A DNA stretch of 64,000 bases from an uncultured Candidatus Binatia bacterium (GCA_958296235.1 OY282457.1:3343338-3407337), one strand, 5' to 3'. Positions 17,699 through 27,320 are shown, counted from the first letter of the stretch. A program made the numbers and translations. The notes: a model not told the origin generated them from the sequence alone.

Positions 17699-18499
17699 TT
17701 AGTCTTCCGGGTTCTTCCCGAATTCGGGCGCGCGCTTGTCCAGGAAGGCGCGCATGCCCTCGCGGGCGTCGTCGGACAAAAAGGCTGCTTTCTGAGCCCG
17801 GTACTCATAGGCTAGGGCTTGTTCGAGCGACGCGGTGGCCCCGAGATAGACGCCTTCTTTGATTCGAGCCAGGGTCTCGGTCGGACCCGTAGCCAGCGTC
17901 CGCGCAAAATTGAGCGTGTCTTCCCAAAAACTCTCAAGCGGATAGACCTGATTCAGCAGGCCCAAACGTAGAGCTTCTTCGGCTCTGATCCGGTCGCCGG
18001 TCATCATCAGTTCCATGGCCTTGGCCGTGCCAACCAGGCGGGACAAAAAGAAGAAGCCGCCCCAGTCGGGGACCAGACCAATTTTCACAAAGCTCTCGGA
18101 GAAGAGAGCCTTGTCCGAGCCAAGCCGAAAGTCGCAGCTTAATGCCAGGTTGGCACCGGCGCCGGCCGCGGCGCCGTTCACCGCCGCAATAATGGGCTGC
18201 GGCATGCGCCGCAGCAACTGGACGACTTGGCTGCCAAGCGTCATGCGCTGCTCAAGCACAGCGGTAGAGTTGGCGGCCTGGAGCTTGGCCATGCTGGCGA
18301 TGTCACCGCCGGCGCAGAAGGCTCTGCCCGCTCCTGTAATGATAATGCAGCGGACGCTTCGGTCCGTTGCAAACTGTTCGAGCCGTGCGAGGAGCTGACC
18401 GCGCATGGTGTCAGAGAAGGCGTTCATGACCTCAGGTCGATTCAGCGTCAGGATGCCAATATGATCGTTCACTGTGGTGAGCACCTGGTTTTCGCTCAT
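17699..18499 (-). CDS. Enoyl-CoA hydratase/isomerase family protein, PaaG-like
   Basis: 266 residues of the crotonase fold. The oxyanion-hole segment GAGRAFCAGGDIASM and the GAAAGAGANLAL helix are present. Where hydratases carry the second Glu (PE.. motif), this protein has FVKIGLVPDWGG, the PaaG/1,2-epoxyphenylacetyl-CoA isomerase pattern with a catalytic Asp. It is therefore more likely an isomerase than a hydratase (inference). It lies downstream of the lyase at 18662 on the same strand after a 162-base gap. Confidence 0.87.
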   Translation of the reverse strand: MSENQVLTTVNDHIGILTLNRPEVMNAFSDTMRGQLLARLEQFATDRSVRCIIITGAGRAFCAGGDIASMAKLQAANSTAVLEQRMTLGSQVVQLLRRMPQPIIAAVNGAAAGAGANLALSCDFRLGSDKALFSESFVKIGLVPDWGGFFFLSRLVGTAKAMELMMTGDRIRAEEALRLGLLNQVYPLESFWEDTLNFARTLATGPTETLARIKEGVYLGATASLEQALAYEYRAQKAAFLSDDAREGMRAFLDKRAPEFGKNPED

Positions 18500-18661
18500 G
18501 CTGTCCTCCGGGCAGGTTCGTTGATGATTTCAACCAATCAGAGCCATAAGCTGGGCAACCTGAGCGGCCTCCAGGGTTTCCAGCCGTTCAACAAGCTGAA
18601 TACAGCGCTGTGTGTGCGCTGCGGGCAGGTGGACGCCAGGGATAACAACCTTCTGTACTTT

Positions 18662-19585
18662 TCAGAAAACATTCCTGCGCTTCCGGTGTGGAGGGTTTCT
18701 GTCCTGGTCATGACCCTTCAGAAATCGGTGCTGCAAGGCTTGCGCCTCAGCCAGGCCAATCAGCTCTTCCCGTTCGGCAAAAGAGACCATGTCTTGCGCC
18801 ATTGCTCGCGTATGGCCGTGGGTACGGATTTCGGTGGCGGCCCGCTGCATGGCCCGAATAGCGGCGCGTTGCAGGTCTGACGGAACAATCATAATCCGGT
18901 ACCCGAGGGCGGCGAGGCGCTCGGCTGGAACCAGCGGCGTTTTGCCGCCCCAGAACATATTGATCACGAGGGGCGCCTTGACTTCCAGGGCTATGCGTTC
19001 GACCTCTGCAAGCGATTGTGGCGCTTCCACAAAAATCATGTCCGCCCCGGCCTCGGCATAGGCGTTCCCCCGTTCAATCGCTGCGTCCAACCCAAGAACG
19101 GCCCGCGCGTCTGTCCGGGCGATAAGGACCAGTCCGCTGTTGCCACACGCCTCCAGCGCGGCCTGGATTTTCTGGACCATCTCTGCGCTGCTGACCACCT
19201 GTTTGCCTGCGTAATGGCCGCAGCGTTTGGGTTCTACCTGGTCTTCAATATGCAGGGCCGCGGCGCCGGACCGCGCGTACGCCCGAACCGTCCGAAGGAC
19301 GTTCAGCGCATTGCCATAGCCGGTGTCGGCATCCATAATCAGCGGCAGGGCGGTGACTGCGCGAATCTCCTCCAGCCGCTTTTGCATTTCCGTGAGTGTC
19401 ACTAGGCCCATATCGGGATAGCCCATACTGCGGGCAATGGCGCCGCCGCTCACATACAACACTGCAACGCCGGCGGCTTCGGCAATCTTGGCCGACAGTC
19501 CGTCGTACACGCCCGGAGCCGTGAGCAGTTCCTCCTGGGCGAGCAGCGCTCTGAGCTGGGTCGGACCTTGGGTCGCTTGCAGCAT
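18662..19585 (-). CDS. Isocitrate lyase/PEP mutase-family carbon-carbon lyase
   Basis: 307 residues with the PEP mutase/ICL TIM-barrel signatures: DADTGYGN (Mg2+ site), EDQVEPKRCGH (the catalytic loop Cys and flanking residues), and ARTDAR. Family members include 2-methylisocitrate lyase, oxaloacetate decarboxylase and phosphonopyruvate-handling enzymes. The start lies four bases after the stop of a tricarballylate dehydrogenase-like flavoprotein, so the two are co-transcribed and possibly act on the same tricarboxylate. The C-terminal 20 residues are basic. Confidence 0.85.
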   Translation of the reverse strand: MLQATQGPTQLRALLAQEELLTAPGVYDGLSAKIAEAAGVAVLYVSGGAIARSMGYPDMGLVTLTEMQKRLEEIRAVTALPLIMDADTGYGNALNVLRTVRAYARSGAAALHIEDQVEPKRCGHYAGKQVVSSAEMVQKIQAALEACGNSGLVLIARTDARAVLGLDAAIERGNAYAEAGADMIFVEAPQSLAEVERIALEVKAPLVINMFWGGKTPLVPAERLAALGYRIMIVPSDLQRAAIRAMQRAATEIRTHGHTRAMAQDMVSFAEREELIGLAEAQALQHRFLKGHDQDRNPPHRKRRNVF

Positions 19586-19589
19586 CGCG

Positions 19590-21110
19590 CTATTCTCCCC
19601 GCGCCCAGCGTGCGGCGTGCGTACCGGCCAGCCGGCCGAAGACCGCGCCGCGCATCAGCCCGGAGCCACCCGGATAGTTGCGATAGAAAAAACCACCGGT
19701 CATTTCTCCGGTTGCGAACAGGCCGGGGATGGGCCGGTCCAAATGATCGACAACAGCCGCCTCGGTGTTGATCCGCAGGCCGCCAAAGGTGAAGGTGATG
19801 CCGAGAGAGACCGGATAGGCGTAAAAGGGCGGCTGGTCGAGCCGGGTCGCCCAGTTGGTTTTTTCCGGTCGCAGACCACGTGTCCGCTTGCCATCTTTTC
19901 TGTCAGGATCGAAGGAACCGTCCTGGACCGCGGCGTTATAAGCCTCAAGCGTGGTCTGGAAAGCATCTCGACGAAAATCCAGGGCCGCGTAGCGCTCCTC
20001 GATACGAGCGGCCAGCTCGGTCAGACTGTCGGCGATGATGGGCGTGCCGGTGTTATAGCGCGTCTCCAGCAGTGAGACGGTCTGCTGGTCAAAGACCTGA
20101 AAGATGGTTGCGCTGCGTTGCTGTAAAATATCGCGCCCCATTCTGGCGTAAGTGTATAAATTAAAATCCTCGCCCTCGTCGACAAACCGTTCGCCATCCA
20201 GATTGACCATGACCGAGAACGGATAGGACAGTCGGTTGGTCTTGTCGGTCAGCCGCAGGTCGCCATAGGCCGGGGCGTCGGCATCGATTGGCGTGGCGTG
20301 ACAGCCCGCCCATTCGCCATAACTCTGGGCCCCGATCGACAGGGCCGCGCGCGTCATCTCGCCGGTATTAAAACGGCTGCCTCTGACCTTGACGACGCTC
20401 CAGCTCGGACCGAGATAGGCTGTCCGCATTTCCGGGTTCGCCTGGAATCCGCCGCTGGCCAGAACCAGGGCGTTACACGCGACGGTCCGCAGGCCGCTGG
20501 GGTCACGGATGGCAAGACCGGCCACGCGGCCATCCGCAGCAGTGAGGATGCGCTGGGCCTGGGTTTCGTACCAGACTGGAATGTCCGCTTCAGTCGCCAG
20601 GCGAAACAGGGCGCTGGACAGCAGGACGCCTTCGCCTTTGGCGCGGAGCGCGCCGCCGCGGGCGAGTTTGATCTTGTGGGAGCCGGCAATCCTGACCGGA
20701 CCCACCGCGCGGTTAAACTCCCAGGCCACGCCCAGGGCGGCCATCCAGCGGACCGTATCATACGAGCGGGTAATCAAGGTGTGGGTCAGTGCCGGGTCGG
20801 CCTGTCCGCTGGTGACGCGGTCGATGTCGTGCTGAAAGTCCTCTTGTGTATAGGGATCGACTGCCACATCGCTGGGGTCGTCGTTGGCCCCAATCAGCGC
20901 CATGAGATCGTCGATACCGTTATAGGTGCAGCGGAACAGGCCGCCGGTAAAACGGGTATTGCCGCCGCGTAATTTTTGGGTAGCCTTTTCAAGGACAAGG
21001 ACCCGGACGCCCTCAGCCCGAGCGGCCAGCGCGGCAGTAAAGGCGGCATTGCCCGCCCCGACAACGATCACATCAAACGTTTCTGGTGTGCGCTGCGCCG
21101 AATCTGCCAA
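19590..21110 (-). CDS. FAD-dependent tricarballylate dehydrogenase-like (TcuA family)
   Basis: 506 residues. The N-terminal FAD dinucleotide-binding motif reads VIVVGAGNAAFTAAL, followed by LEKATQKLRGGNTRFTGG, closely TcuA-like. The C-terminus has the fumarate reductase-type GLRINTEAAVVD and GLFATGEMTGGFFYRNYPGG that contacts FAD. TcuA oxidises tricarballylate to cis-aconitate. The start is TTG 21110 with AGGAGA five bases upstream; the frame stays open another 558 bases but that part runs antisense through the VOC gene and is not credible. It is in operon with the ICL-family lyase. Confidence 0.85.
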   Translation of the reverse strand: MADSAQRTPETFDVIVVGAGNAAFTAALAARAEGVRVLVLEKATQKLRGGNTRFTGGLFRCTYNGIDDLMALIGANDDPSDVAVDPYTQEDFQHDIDRVTSGQADPALTHTLITRSYDTVRWMAALGVAWEFNRAVGPVRIAGSHKIKLARGGALRAKGEGVLLSSALFRLATEADIPVWYETQAQRILTAADGRVAGLAIRDPSGLRTVACNALVLASGGFQANPEMRTAYLGPSWSVVKVRGSRFNTGEMTRAALSIGAQSYGEWAGCHATPIDADAPAYGDLRLTDKTNRLSYPFSVMVNLDGERFVDEGEDFNLYTYARMGRDILQQRSATIFQVFDQQTVSLLETRYNTGTPIIADSLTELAARIEERYAALDFRRDAFQTTLEAYNAAVQDGSFDPDRKDGKRTRGLRPEKTNWATRLDQPPFYAYPVSLGITFTFGGLRINTEAAVVDHLDRPIPGLFATGEMTGGFFYRNYPGGSGLMRGAVFGRLAGTHAARWARGE

Positions 21111-21278
21111 TGCCCTCTCCTCCCTGTGGCCGTCACTATAGCGCTTCTGGCCAGAGCGTGAATCCCCTTCATTTTTTGCGGTTGTCTCTTGACCCCAGGA
21201 TTCTTCCTGACATAGACAGGAAGAAAACAACATCGGCTGTGCCGCTCTGCGAGACACAGCCAAAGAGGAGGGATGGTT

Positions 21279-21770
21279 ATGAACCCACGCGGGATGTCCC
21301 ATGTTGCTCTGTGCACCAACGATTTTGAGCGCTCCATGCACTTCTATCGGGATTTGCTTGGATTCAAGGTGGCCCAGGAGGGAACCACGGTTGAAGATGG
21401 CGAGTATCAGCAGGGGATTTATCGGAAGAAAAACCAGCAGGTGAAGTTTGCCATCCTGCGCCACGGCAAGAAGAAAGCCACTCCGTACGGGCTCAATGAA
21501 GACGCCCCGGTGATTGCTCTGCTTGCTCCTACGCAGGGCAAGGCGACTGGCAAGTCGATCCTGGTCGACCAGATTGGTATTTCCCACTTCGGGATATGGG
21601 TCAAAGGTTTGAACAAAGTCCACAAAGACCTGGAGAGCAAGGGGGTGGAATTTGTCGCTCCGCCGCACGTCTTGGCCAAGACCAAAGAGGGTACGATTCG
21701 GAGCGCCTTTGTCAAAGACCCGGATGGAATCATTATCCAGTTGGACGAAATGGTTCCGGCCCGGACATAG
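21279..21770 (+). CDS. Glyoxalase/VOC-superfamily protein
   Basis: 163 residues, two beta-alpha-beta-beta-beta modules. The N-terminal SHVALCTNDFERSMHFYRDLLGF supplies the first metal His; ISHFGIWVKGL starts the second module; FVKDPDGIIIQLDEM ends with the conserved acidic position. Such proteins are metal-dependent lyases, epimerases or dioxygenases; the substrate is not inferable. ATG 21279 is preferred over ATG 21273 because AGGAGG lies seven bases upstream. The gene is divergent from the TcuA-like gene. Confidence 0.85.
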   Translation: MNPRGMSHVALCTNDFERSMHFYRDLLGFKVAQEGTTVEDGEYQQGIYRKKNQQVKFAILRHGKKKATPYGLNEDAPVIALLAPTQGKATGKSILVDQIGISHFGIWVKGLNKVHKDLESKGVEFVAPPHVLAKTKEGTIRSAFVKDPDGIIIQLDEMVPART

Positions 21771-21779
21771 ACTTTCGCT

Positions 21780-21801
21780 TCCCTCTCCCTCTGGGGGAGG
21801 G
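21780..21801. terminator. Hairpin between convergent genes
   Basis: CCCTCTCCC followed by TCTGG and GGGAGGG can pair with one G-T wobble. It lies between the convergent VOC and TPR genes and resembles the repeat at 6944. It is likely a bidirectional transcription end or REP-like element. Confidence 0.4.
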
Positions 21802-21808
21802 CTCTCCC

Positions 21809-22585
21809 CTAATGCCCGACTTCTGTCGGCTGCGGCTGAGCCTGTTTGGTGCGGATAGCCCTGGCCCGAGCGGCCAGCTCTTCAGCCTCATTCTTGCGAC
21901 TGAGCTTTTGCAGCAGATCCGTATATTTTTCAAGGAGGATGGCCACCGCCGGATGGTCCGCGCCGAGTTTCTCCTCACGAATCTCGAGCGCCCGCTGAAA
22001 GAGCGGCTCGGCCTCTGCATACTTGCCCTGGGCAATGGCCAGCTCGGCCAGTCCGCTGAGGCTGGTTGAGACCGCGGGGTGAGCCGGTCCAAGCGCCTGC
22101 TGCCTGATTGTCAGCGACCGCTGAAAATACGACTCCGCCTCAGCATAGCGTTCCTGGCTCATATAGACGGCGGCCAAGTTGTTCAGGCAGTTGGTGATGC
22201 GGTAATGTGTCGGGCCTACCAGGGCCTCGGCGATTTTCAGGGCGCGCTGGAGAAAGGTCTCGGCTTCAGCGTAACGCCCGAGTTCTCGATACAGCGAAGC
22301 CAGGTTATTCAGACTCTGCGCCACCCACGGATGGTGGGGCCCATAGTGCGCCTCTCGGATAGACAATGCTCGCTCATAATAGCCGGTGGCTTCGGTTTGT
22401 TTGCCCTGATTATGCGATAAGCTTCCCAAATTATTCAGGACAACGGCGACGCGGGAGTCCTGTGGGCCAAACTTTTCTGCCTCCTGGAGGGCCGCCCGGA
22501 GTTGTTGCTCGGCTTCGACATAATGACCCTTCTGATACAGCCGTGCGCCCGCCTCGTTTGCCGTCTCCCAGTTGGTGTCACTCAT
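21809..22585 (-). CDS. TPR-repeat protein (kinesin light chain-like)
   Basis: 258 residues made of about five 42-residue tetratricopeptide repeats of the NLASLYRELGRYAEAE type. Each has the alternating RALxIxE and LGPxHPxV pieces seen in kinesin light chain-like bacterial proteins. It is a protein-protein interaction scaffold with no catalytic domain. The start at 22585 (MSDTNW) is preferred to 22612 because AAGGGG lies upstream. Partner unknown. Confidence 0.85.
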   Translation of the reverse strand: MSDTNWETANEAGARLYQKGHYVEAEQQLRAALQEAEKFGPQDSRVAVVLNNLGSLSHNQGKQTEATGYYERALSIREAHYGPHHPWVAQSLNNLASLYRELGRYAEAETFLQRALKIAEALVGPTHYRITNCLNNLAAVYMSQERYAEAESYFQRSLTIRQQALGPAHPAVSTSLSGLAELAIAQGKYAEAEPLFQRALEIREEKLGADHPAVAILLEKYTDLLQKLSRKNEAEELAARARAIRTKQAQPQPTEVGH

Positions 22586-22763
22586 AGTGTCCCCTTTTGC
22601 ACCGCGGTTCATACGCCACCACCGCTCTCCCTATCAGTCATTGGAGCAGACCGCGAGACATTCGGGGGAAATGATACGGATAAAACCATCCTGCTCCCCG
22701 CAATACTTGGCAGATAACCGTGTGGGGAGCGATTGTTCAGCCGGCCGGCAATCCGCTCTGAGC

Positions 22764-24098
22764 CTACGCCGCTTCTCGAATCACTGGCATCCCGTCGGAT
22801 GGAGCAAACGTAATACTCCGTCGGACAACACGCACCGTATGTCCCGGCACTGAACGGAGGGAGACCCGAGACAACACCTGGGCGAGGACGATTTTCATCT
22901 CATAGGTGGCAAAGGCTGCGCCCAGACAGTGGCGGACTCCTCCGCCAAAGGGGAAAAAGGTGTAGGGATCAATGCGTTTTCCAACGAACCGTTCGGGGTG
23001 AAACGTCTCAGGCTCGGGCCACAATTCCGGCCGCCGGTGGGTGAGGTAAATACACGGCGCGGCCACGCAGTCCGCAGGTATTTCATACGCCCCAATCCGG
23101 GTGGGCTGTTCGAGATAGCGAACCACGAGCGGAACAATAGGATTGAGGCGGGCCGTCTCTTTGATGGTCGCATCAAGATACTCAAGCTCAGGAAGGTGCT
23201 CGGCTCGTATGGGACCCCCTCCGACCACGCGCTGTAACTCGGCGTGAACTTTTTCGAGAACATCCGGGTTTTGTAACAAGCGGTGAACAACCCAGGAGAG
23301 CGAAGTAGCGGTAGTTTCATGCCCGGCCAGCAGCATGGTGATCATCTCATCCCGCAGTTCTTGATCGCTCATGGGCTGCCCCTCTTCGTCGCGAGCTTCG
23401 ATGAGCATGGCCATGATATCGGTGCGCCCGTTTTGTGCTGCGGCTTTGCGGTGGGCAATCTGCTCGTACAACACGGTATCGATTTCGTGGCCGAGTTGAC
23501 TGATGCGTTGCCACGAGGTGAGCGGTCCCAGGTTGATTTGCAGCCAACGGATTAAAAGGAGTGGGCTGCTCCCGACGAGTCTGAGAAACTCAATCAGTAA
23601 AGACCGCAGTTTCTGGAGCAACGAACCTTCGTCCACGCCAAAGACGGTCCGCAGAATGATATCCAGCGTGATAGCCTGCATGCGTTCGTGAATGGGGAAG
23701 GGCTGTTCTACCGGCCAGTTGTCGATTGACCGATCGGCGGTCTCACGCATGATGTCGCCATAGAGGCGCATGCGTTCGCCATGAAACGGCGGCATGAGCA
23801 ATTTACGCTCCCGTTTGTGGCGCGCGCCATCAAGCAACAGTACTGAGTGCTCACCCAAAATCGGTTTGAGGATCACATTCCCCCGACCGGCCAGGGCCTG
23901 CTCAGGCGATGCGGTAAAGATCTGTTTAATGGTAGCCGGGTCGCTGAAGAACGCAATCGGCGGCGTATTGAGCCAACGCAGGGTGAAACACTCACCATAC
24001 TCCTTGACACACGTTTGCATGAGGGGAATGGGTTTGCGGACCCACTGAAGGGTTTGGAATAGGCGAGGGGTCTTTGGGCCAGGGGGGAGCGCGCTCAT
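22764..24098 (-). CDS. Cytochrome P450
   Basis: 444 residues. The heme-binding loop FGGGVRHCLGAAFA places the axial ligand at Cys391. The ExxR pair is in KETARLNP, and the I-helix oxygen-activation motif reads AGHETTATSL. All hallmark P450 residues are present and the length is normal, so it is probably an active monooxygenase dependent on external ferredoxin/reductase, neither of which is adjacent. It has no membrane anchor. Substrate unknown. Confidence 0.95.
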   Translation of the reverse strand: MSALPPGPKTPRLFQTLQWVRKPIPLMQTCVKEYGECFTLRWLNTPPIAFFSDPATIKQIFTASPEQALAGRGNVILKPILGEHSVLLLDGARHKRERKLLMPPFHGERMRLYGDIMRETADRSIDNWPVEQPFPIHERMQAITLDIILRTVFGVDEGSLLQKLRSLLIEFLRLVGSSPLLLIRWLQINLGPLTSWQRISQLGHEIDTVLYEQIAHRKAAAQNGRTDIMAMLIEARDEEGQPMSDQELRDEMITMLLAGHETTATSLSWVVHRLLQNPDVLEKVHAELQRVVGGGPIRAEHLPELEYLDATIKETARLNPIVPLVVRYLEQPTRIGAYEIPADCVAAPCIYLTHRRPELWPEPETFHPERFVGKRIDPYTFFPFGGGVRHCLGAAFATYEMKIVLAQVLSRVSLRSVPGHTVRVVRRSITFAPSDGMPVIREAA

Positions 24099-24184
24099 GG
24101 AAAAAACCTATGGGACTAGGAGGGCGGGGGCAAGGGTGGAGGGTTCTACTCCAGCAGACTGTGGATTTCGTACACGGGGGGACG

Positions 24185-24595
24185 CTACATGTTCTCGATA
24201 CGATTGAGAAAGTCCCTCACTGTCAGGATTGCTATGCCCTGGAAAGTCTGAAGTTCTAACAGGTCGGTATCGCCACTGACGATGAAATCCGCTTGTCCAT
24301 CTATGGCACACTCCAGAACCCTATTGTCGTTTTCATCCCGACACATGGAAACCTGGCTGTGTGGCTCAACCATCAGCGCAAGGGCCTGGATTGCTCGAAT
24401 CACGGTATCTGCCTCGGCTACCGATAATTGAAAGGGCTTATCTTCTCTTATGAGGACTGCTCGAAGTTCAGTGAGAAGAATTTGAGACGTAAGGAAAACA
24501 AATGCCCTTCCTCTGACCTTGTTAAGAAGCTGTTTCGGGCTACCTGTCCAAAATGTTGCCGAAATCAGAACATTAGTGTCGAGGACGACCCGCAC
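24185..24595 (-). CDS. PIN-domain toxin (COG1569-like)
   Basis: 136 residues. VLDTNVLIS at the N-terminus, TELRAVL, CRDENDNRVLECA and the C-terminal FIVSGDTDLLEL carry the acidic PIN active-site residues. It starts with GTG overlapping the TAG stop of the upstream antitoxin gene by one base, so the two are translationally coupled. Probable function: endoribonuclease toxin. Confidence 0.88.
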   Translation of the reverse strand: MRVVLDTNVLISATFWTGSPKQLLNKVRGRAFVFLTSQILLTELRAVLIREDKPFQLSVAEADTVIRAIQALALMVEPHSQVSMCRDENDNRVLECAIDGQADFIVSGDTDLLELQTFQGIAILTVRDFLNRIENM

Positions 24596-24828
24596 TAGTG
24601 CTGGCCCCGCAGGTCACGGACTATCTGGGAAACATCTTCTTCGGTCAAATGGGCGAATCCTTTTTCTTTTGCGAGGTTCACTGCCCATTCGTCGAACGCT
24701 GCTTCTGCCTTCGCTTTTTGACTGGAAGAGTCTTTTTGTTCAAGAAATTCAACAAAATCCAACACCTCTTGTTGCTTCTCTGGGGAGAGTATCTTCAGCT
24801 TTTCAACAACCGCCTGTTCTATATCCAT
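24595..24828 (-). CDS. Antitoxin of the DUF2281-like type
   Basis: 77 residues, acidic and helical. The N-terminal half (LSPEKQQEVLDFVEFLEQK) matches the DUF2281 antitoxin pattern; the C-terminal half probably wraps the toxin. It is immediately upstream of, and overlaps by one base, the PIN toxin gene. Together they form a complete type II toxin-antitoxin pair, which normally autoregulates its promoter. Confidence 0.8.
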   Translation of the reverse strand: MDIEQAVVEKLKILSPEKQQEVLDFVEFLEQKDSSSQKAKAEAAFDEWAVNLAKEKGFAHLTEEDVSQIVRDLRGQH

Positions 24829-24883
24829 AATATGTTCCTATCTCGTAAGGCGGCTTAGCGCAGCGTCACCTGACACCGCAGGC

Positions 24884-26086
24884 TTAAATCACCCCGTCTT
24901 CCTTCAATTCGCTAATCTCAGCCTCCGATAAGCCCAGCAATTTGCTATAAACCAGTTCGTTATGCTCGCCCAAATTCGGGCTTGGCGTGTCGTTGGGAGG
25001 CTGCTGGCCGTTGAAGCGCCAGGGCGCGCCGAGCACGGTGACAGAACCGGCGGTAGGATGATCGATATCCTTGAGGATGCCGCGTTCGCGCAGGTGGGGG
25101 TCGTTAAGGACTTCTTCGACGGTCTGGACTGCGCCACAGGTGATATCCGCCTCGCCACACAGCCGCATGATTTCGTGTTTCGGATGCTGTTTGGTCCAGG
25201 CGTTGACAATCTCATCCACCTCATCCGCGTGCTGAGAGCGGGCTCTGTTGGTGGCGAATTTTTCGGCTTGGGCGATATCCTCGCACTCCATGAGGGTACA
25301 CAACGCCTGCCAGCGCTGATTGTCCGAGGTCAGCAACAAGACATAGCCGTCACTGGCGGGATAACAGTTATACGGGGAGAAGGCGCGGTTCGGAGCCCGG
25401 TTGCCGGCGCGCTCATAGCTGTCGCCTTGGGCACGGTAGGCTGCGATCTGGGCGGTCAGCGGTCCAATGGCCGACTCAAACAGCGAGGTTTCTACTTCGA
25501 GCCCCTCTCCAGTGCGGTCGCGCTGATGCAGGGCGGCCAGTATGCCGGCGGCAAAATGGATGCCTGCCATAATGTCCATAATCGGGGGCCCGGCCTTCAT
25601 CGGCGGGCCGGCCGGATCACCCGTTGTGCTCATGATGCCGGACAACGCCTGGACAATGGAGTCAAACGCGGGATAGGCGCTGTACGGGCCAGTCTTTCCA
25701 TAGCCCGAGCTCGAGGCGTAAATAATGCGCGAGTTGATACGCTTTAAGTCCTGATAGCCCAGCCCCAGCTTGTCCATGGTTCCAGCGGTAAAGTTCTCGA
25801 TGACAATATCGGCCTGCGTCACAAACTGTTTGAATAGCTCTTTACCGCGTTCGGATTTAAGGTTGAGCGTGATGCCCTTTTTATTCGAGTTGAGCATCAC
25901 AAAGGGATAGCTCTGCTTTTCTGCATCCGGGATGGGGAAAATACTGCGCGCGCGTTCACCATAGGGCCGCGGCTCGATTTTAATGACTTCAGCTCCAAGC
26001 AGCCCTAAAACCTGGGCCGCATAGGGACCGTTAAAAACGTGGGTGAGATCAAGAACGCGAATGTCATCTAATGCTCGCATGGACAC
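24884..26086 (-). CDS. CaiB/BaiF family III CoA-transferase
   Basis: 400 residues. The N-terminal VLDLTHVFNGPYAAQVLGLLGAEVIKIE Rossmann segment and RTGEGLEVETSLFE are diagnostic. The catalytic Asp is present in GPPIMDIMAGIHFAAG, where the enzyme forms an aspartyl-CoA thioester. Family III enzymes move CoA between carboxylic acids. It stands alone between the antitoxin/PIN pair and the sterol desaturase-like gene; donor and acceptor acids are unknown. Confidence 0.92.
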   Translation of the reverse strand: MSMRALDDIRVLDLTHVFNGPYAAQVLGLLGAEVIKIEPRPYGERARSIFPIPDAEKQSYPFVMLNSNKKGITLNLKSERGKELFKQFVTQADIVIENFTAGTMDKLGLGYQDLKRINSRIIYASSSGYGKTGPYSAYPAFDSIVQALSGIMSTTGDPAGPPMKAGPPIMDIMAGIHFAAGILAALHQRDRTGEGLEVETSLFESAIGPLTAQIAAYRAQGDSYERAGNRAPNRAFSPYNCYPASDGYVLLLTSDNQRWQALCTLMECEDIAQAEKFATNRARSQHADEVDEIVNAWTKQHPKHEIMRLCGEADITCGAVQTVEEVLNDPHLRERGILKDIDHPTAGSVTVLGAPWRFNGQQPPNDTPSPNLGEHNELVYSKLLGLSEAEISELKEDGVI

Positions 26087-26276
26087 TTCCCCTTTAGCCG
26101 CCGACCCTCAGCGGTCAGCTATCAGCCGATGCCGGGAAAGGCAAGCAAGCGCAGGGGATTGTCCGGGAGATAGGCTGTGTGGCTGGCGGCATGACCGCTC
26201 AGCCCCGACCGCTGCCGCGGGACAAGGGGACCGAGCGGCGCCCGCCGGGAAGGACGGCCCGCTGACGCCAAACGGA

Positions 26277-27320
26277 TTATTGATGAGGTGTCTGCGCGAA
26301 GAAAGTATGCCTGAGATGCCGAAGTCCGTTTTTCAACGGCAAAACATAGAGGTCCAGACAACTGGTGTAGGCCGTCTCCTGGCCGTCGCCCAACCCGAAC
26401 CTCACGTTGCGATTGTCGTCTGGCAGACAGAAAGTGCCAAAGATAACGTCCCAGACAGGAAACATAAAGGCGAAGTTTTTATTGATGTGTTCTGGATAGC
26501 AACTGTGGTGGATGTGATGATGGGCTGGGCAGCCAAAGACATACCCCCATTTTCCGGGCCATCTGAGCCAGATATGAGAGTGGCGCAGATTGTATCCCAA
26601 AGCGTTAAACAGAAAAGAAAAAAGAGCGACACCGTAAATGGTTGGCGTTTCGGGGACGTACCCGAGACAATAAGCAATACATCCTCCTGAGATTCCTGTG
26701 GCGATGCCGTGGCCCCAGGCGTAGAAGATATTATCTATCGGATGTTCCCGATAGTTTGTTAAGGGATGCATGACAGGCGGAGAGTGATGCACTTTATGAA
26801 ACTCCCACAGCAGAGGATTTTTATGCTGATACCAATGCATGGCATAAGCAGCAAAGTCGCTCAGGAGAACAGCGAGGAGGACGTAGAGACATTCCAGACC
26901 CCAGATCAATTCAGACGCAAGCGTGGGTCGCTGGCCGCTCAGGCTGAGCAGTAATTCGGAACTCTTGTGAAAGACTGTCGTTGAGAGGGCAGCTATAAAA
27001 GCGCCTTCATAAAGATACGCTCTGAACAACTGGTGAAAGAAAAAATAACGAATATCGAGCCACGCCGACGCATGGCTCCACACCTCCCGCGGGAAGAGGA
27101 AACGAAAAAAAGCGCTCAGCGTACTGGTATTCCGGGTTCGTGTGCTGGGCGCGGCGTGGACAAAGACGAACAGCGCGAATAAGAGAGATGTGAACAGCCA
27201 GACGACGAAAACTCTCTGCCCTGGATTAAACGGATACCGGAGGACGGTTACACACTGATGAAGAAACGCTTCCCCTACCACAAAAAGGACAAGCAGCGCG
27301 TTGGAGATCGTCTCGTTCAC
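26277..27320 (-). CDS. Sterol desaturase/fatty acid hydroxylase-family membrane protein
   Basis: 347 residues with four to five hydrophobic segments and the three diiron His clusters of the superfamily: HWYQHK, HKVHHS and HHHIHH, with additional His in LRHSHIW. These enzymes use a diiron centre and O2 to hydroxylate or desaturate sterols, carotenoids or lipids in the membrane. The start at 27320 gives normal length. Its neighbours do not reveal the substrate. Confidence 0.9.
   Translation of the reverse strand: MNETISNALLVLFVVGEAFLHQCVTVLRYPFNPGQRVFVVWLFTSLLFALFVFVHAAPSTRTRNTSTLSAFFRFLFPREVWSHASAWLDIRYFFFHQLFRAYLYEGAFIAALSTTVFHKSSELLLSLSGQRPTLASELIWGLECLYVLLAVLLSDFAAYAMHWYQHKNPLLWEFHKVHHSPPVMHPLTNYREHPIDNIFYAWGHGIATGISGGCIAYCLGYVPETPTIYGVALFSFLFNALGYNLRHSHIWLRWPGKWGYVFGCPAHHHIHHSCYPEHINKNFAFMFPVWDVIFGTFCLPDDNRNVRFGLGDGQETAYTSCLDLYVLPLKNGLRHLRHTFFAQTPHQ

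Noticed and set aside
21111..21668. N-terminal extension of the TcuA-like gene to 692 residues
   Set aside because: The extra part is antisense to the VOC gene, has no family similarity, and a TTG with a good ribosome-binding site at 21110 gives a normal start just before the FAD motif.
26122..26361. Minus-strand frame with ASHTAYLPDNPLRLL near a gene end
   Set aside because: It looks protein-like at its end but has no start signal and no recognised family; it overlaps the 3' end of the sterol desaturase-like gene.
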